The notes beneath the pieces are model-generated. The model searched no databases, had not been told where the DNA came from, and was given only the letters and a program-made list of their open reading frames with translations. From assembly GCF_001612785.1 (NCBI RefSeq), contig NZ_BDBC01000003.1, forward strand, positions 124,001 to 188,000: DNA of 64,000 nucleotides, read 5' to 3'. Source of the stretch: Nocardia beijingensis NBRC 16342 (GTDB lineage: Bacteria; Actinomycetota; Actinomycetes; Mycobacteriales; Mycobacteriaceae). Numbering within the stretch: position 1 is the first letter of the stretch; each line of letters starts with the position of its first letter. This document shows positions 61,321 through 64,000 of the stretch, one piece after another. Made by a program: the position numbers and the translations under genes.

Positions 61321-64000
61321 CTACTCCGCGGTCACGATCGTGATCTCCTCGCCCGCCGCGTCGGTCGCTTCGCCCGGACCCGCGAACCAGTGGGTGACCT
61401 CGCCCTCGGTGAGGTCGGTTTCCAGGTCGCCGGTCGGCAGGACGGACAGGGCTCCGGCGGTGGCGGAGGTCAGGAACTCCATGATCGCGGGGCGGCCGGA
61501 CAGTGCCGTGGTGTACGTGGTCGACTCGTAGTCGATCTCGTGCTCCTCGCGCACGCGTTCGGCCTCGTCCAGCGCCTCGGACTGGGTGATCGCGACGACC
61601 CCGTTCGCCGTGGTGACGACGAACGCGGGATGTTCCTCGCCGAGCGGGCGGACCCGGTCGGCGTAGGACACCGGGTGCGCCGCCGCCGCGTCGATGTCCG
61701 CCCGCACCTGGGCGTCGTCGAGCGCGAGCCAGCGAACGTCGCTGTCGGCCACCGGCTCCGAGCCGATGCCGAATCCGGCGCCCGCCGCGGTCAGCTCCTC
61801 GGCGGTGAGATCGCCCGCGAACAGGCATGCCGCACCGGCCTTCTGCACCGCCCAGGCCGCGACCACCGCGTCCACCGAACGCGGCAGCGTCACCGCCACC
61901 ACGTCGCCGGGTCCCGCACCCTGGTCGATGAGCACACGGGCCAGCTGCGAGGAACGCCGATCCAGCGTATGGAAGGCGACCTCGTCCTCGCCGGCCAGCA
62001 GCGCGGGCGCTTCCGGATCCTCCTCGACGACTTCGCCGAGCACCTTGGCCACCGTGCGCGCGCCGACCCGGCCCACCGGCTCCGGCGTGGCAGCCGCGGC
62101 CGTGACGCCGGACTCGGCCAGCAGCCGGGCGCGTTCGCCTTCGTCGAGGATGTCGATATCCCCGACCAAGGCGTCCGGATCGCCGAGCAGCGCGTCGAGC
62201 ACCCGGACCAGCCGCTCGGCGAGGGTCTCGACCTCTTCGGCGGTGAACCGGCTGCCCAGGTACTTCAGGGTCAGCTCGATGGTGGCCTCGGACATCACCA
62301 GCAGCGTCATCGGGTAGTGCGTGGCGTCGTTGACGCCGACACCGGTCACCGACATGCCGTCGATCGAGCTGGCGGCCGAGATCGCCTCCTTGTCCATCGG
62401 ATACGACTCGAACACCAGCAGCGTGTCGAACAGCGCCCCGGTGCCCGCCACCCGCTGGATGTCGGTGAGCCCCACGTAGTGGTGCTCGAGCAGGCCCGCC
62501 TGGTCGCCCTGCAACCGCGCCAGCAGTTCGCCGATGCTCTGGCGGTCATCGATGCGCAGCCGCACCGGCAGCGTGTTGATGAACAGACCCACCATCGACT
62601 CGACGCCGGGCAGCTCGGCCGGGCGGCCGGACACCGTCGCGCCGAACACCACGTCGCCGCGGCCGGTGAGCCGTCCGAGCAGGATGCCCCACGCGGCCTG
62701 CACCAGCGTGTTCACCGTGACGCCGAGTTCGGCGGCGTGCTTGGTGATCCGGCGCGTGCGGTCGGCGTCGAGTTCGGTGACGACCTTGCCGATCTCGTAG
62801 GTCTCCGCTCCGCGCGGCTGCGGCGCGAGCTGGGTGGGTTCGTTGACCCCTTCCAGCGCCGCCGCCCAGGCGCGCAGCGACGCGTCCCGGTCCCGCGCGG
62901 CCAGCCAGCCGAGGAAGTTGCGGTAGGAGGTCACCCGCGGCAGCGCGGTCAGGTCGCCGCGCACCGCGTACAGCACCAGCAGATCCCGCATGAGCAGCGG
63001 CATCGACCAGCCGTCCAGCAGGATGTGGTGGGTGGTGATGGCCAGGTGCCATTGCGCGGAATCGCTGCGGAACAGCGTGAACCGCATCAGCGGCGGGGTG
63101 GCCATGTCGAAGTGCGTCGCCTGATCGGCCGCGACCTGCCTGCGCAGCTCCTCGGTCCGCTCGTCGGCGGGCAGCTCGGTGAGATCCACCTCGCGCCACG
63201 GCGCTTCGACCCGGTCCAGCACCACCTGCACGGCCTGTCCGTCGGCGTCGGTGACGAACGCGGTGCGCAGGTTCGGGTACCGGTCGATGATGCCCTGGGC
63301 CGCCGCCCGCAGCCGCGCCACGTCCAGCGTGCCGCCCAGGTCCACCACGGCCTGCATGGTGTACACGTCCACGGTGGACTGGGTCATCATCGCGTGGAAC
63401 AGCAGACCCGACTGCAACGGCGACAGCGGCCACACTTCCGACAGCGCCGGGTAGGCCCGTTCCCACTGCTCGATGTCCTGCTGCCCCACCCGCACCAGCG
63501 GCATGTCCGACGGCGTGAAGCCGCCCGCGTCCGGCCGCCGCGCGTGCGTGGCCAGCGCGGTGAGCGCGGCGACGAACAGGTCGGCGAACTCCTGGACCCG
63601 TTCCCGGGTCAGCAGACCGGTCGGGAAGGCGAACGACGCGCCCAGTCGCGGACCCTCGTCGGAGTCGGTGACGATCGCGTTGATGTCGATCGTCGCGTTG
63701 GCGGGCATGTCGAGGTCCATGTCGACATCCAGCTGACCCAGGTCGGCCACCGGCACCCAGCCGATCTCGGCGAGCTGCTCGGGGATCTCCCCGGCCGACA
63801 TCCGGCCGAGGTAATTGAAGCTGATCTGCCCGGACGAGCCGAGGGTCGGCGCGGTCTCCGGATTCAGCTGCCGCAGCAGGCCATAGCCCAGACCCTTGTC
63901 GGGCACCGCGAGCAACTGCTCCTTGATCGACTTCACGATCTCGCCCAGCGCGGCGCCACCGGCGAACGCGTCGGCGAGGTCGGCGCCGGCCAGATCCAGC
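61321..64000 (-). CDS. Non-ribosomal peptide synthetase, C-terminal part (partial gene)
   Basis: The gene continues past the right edge; about 892 residues are visible. They give, in order: the end of an epimerisation domain (E6 VPDKGLGYGLLR, E7 ISFNYLGRMS), a complete condensation domain of the type following epimerisation (LSPLQSGLLFHA; HHILLDGWS active site; VGLFINTLPVR; HYPMTLLV), and a shortened adenylation-like stretch of about 270 residues. The latter keeps an N-terminal shape (VAFHTLDRRSSQLARVLIDQG, VVAAWAVQKAGAACL), but the A3 ATP loop has decayed to FVVTTANGVVAI and no carrier or thioesterase domain follows. The peptide product is unknown. Confidence 0.92.
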   Translation of the reverse strand, partial: LDLAGADLADAFAGGAALGEIVKSIKEQLLAVPDKGLGYGLLRQLNPETAPTLGSSGQISFNYLGRMSAGEIPEQLAEIGWVPVADLGQLDVDMDLDMPANATIDINAIVTDSDEGPRLGASFAFPTGLLTRERVQEFADLFVAALTALATHARRPDAGGFTPSDMPLVRVGQQDIEQWERAYPALSEVWPLSPLQSGLLFHAMMTQSTVDVYTMQAVVDLGGTLDVARLRAAAQGIIDRYPNLRTAFVTDADGQAVQVVLDRVEAPWREVDLTELPADERTEELRRQVAADQATHFDMATPPLMRFTLFRSDSAQWHLAITTHHILLDGWSMPLLMRDLLVLYAVRGDLTALPRVTSYRNFLGWLAARDRDASLRAWAAALEGVNEPTQLAPQPRGAETYEIGKVVTELDADRTRRITKHAAELGVTVNTLVQAAWGILLGRLTGRGDVVFGATVSGRPAELPGVESMVGLFINTLPVRLRIDDRQSIGELLARLQGDQAGLLEHHYVGLTDIQRVAGTGALFDTLLVFESYPMDKEAISAASSIDGMSVTGVGVNDATHYPMTLLVMSEATIELTLKYLGSRFTAEEVETLAERLVRVLDALLGDPDALVGDIDILDEGERARLLAESGVTAAAATPEPVGRVGARTVAKVLGEVVEEDPEAPALLAGEDEVAFHTLDRRSSQLARVLIDQGAGPGDVVAVTLPRSVDAVVAAWAVQKAGAACLFAGDLTAEELTAAGAGFGIGSEPVADSDVRWLALDDAQVRADIDAAAAHPVSYADRVRPLGEEHPAFVVTTANGVVAITQSEALDEAERVREEHEIDYESTTYTTALSGRPAIMEFLTSATAGALSVLPTGDLETDLTEGEVTHWFAGPGEATDAAGEEITIVTAE

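Overview
The window is GC-rich DNA (about 70 % GC by eye) from a mycolic-acid actinomycete, most likely a Nocardia. The reasons are an MspA-type porin, a PerM (DUF6350) and DUF5336 pair, an encapsulin with a DyP cargo enzyme, many GTG starts, and a gene order that I recall matching M. tuberculosis Rv0944-Rv0957. That shared backbone is purH, purN, perM, the Rv0954 homologue, sucD, sucC, an M23 peptidase, uvrD1, chorismate mutase and pgi. No rRNA, tRNA, CRISPR array or intact insertion sequence was seen.

Left part (1-20.4 kb): the tail of a zinc-independent ribosomal operon (S14 end, then cysteine-free S18); a LysM protein with a bulb-lectin domain; a lipoprotein; purine synthesis (purN-purH); envelope and division membrane proteins; succinyl-CoA synthetase (sucC-sucD); an M23 endopeptidase with a CRP/GlxR-like site upstream; a UvrD-type helicase; chorismate mutase; succinate-semialdehyde dehydrogenase and pgi. 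A helix-turn-helix/TPR regulator, a small Cx4C protein and a membrane protein sit inside this otherwise conserved block.

Middle (20.4-43 kb): a K+ channel, a P-loop kinase, a frameshifted LysR gene facing a SnoaL-like gene, TetR regulators next to fatty-acid-type genes (AidB-like dehydrogenase, enoyl-CoA hydratase, condensation-fold acyltransferase), an MspA porin, a TetR/membrane-protein pair sharing two identical palindromes, a MocR regulator facing a flavin split-barrel protein, a flavin disulfide reductase, a carboxylesterase, an Fpg/Nei glycosylase, cobF, the thyA-folA pair, and the DyP-encapsulin compartment operon.

Right part (43-64 kb): an accessory island of lower GC (42.9-47.5 kb) carries a second HTH/TPR regulator with a GNAT enzyme and, divergently, three poorly known genes, the last of which has a PD-(D/E)XK-like nuclease signature. 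Next come a TetR-controlled urea/guanidine-type operon (permease, two DUF1989 proteins, and a carboxylase lacking its biotin carboxylase and biotin carrier), RidA facing a CGNR regulator, an SDR, a GAP-family membrane protein, MarR facing an SGNH hydrolase, TetR facing a peroxiredoxin-like gene, two Uma2 nucleases, and the 3' end of a large NRPS gene that ends in a degenerate adenylation-like domain.

A recurring feature is local control. Many genes have a TANNNT -10 box only 6-8 nt before the start codon (predicted leaderless mRNAs), often beside or within a palindrome shared with a divergent regulator.
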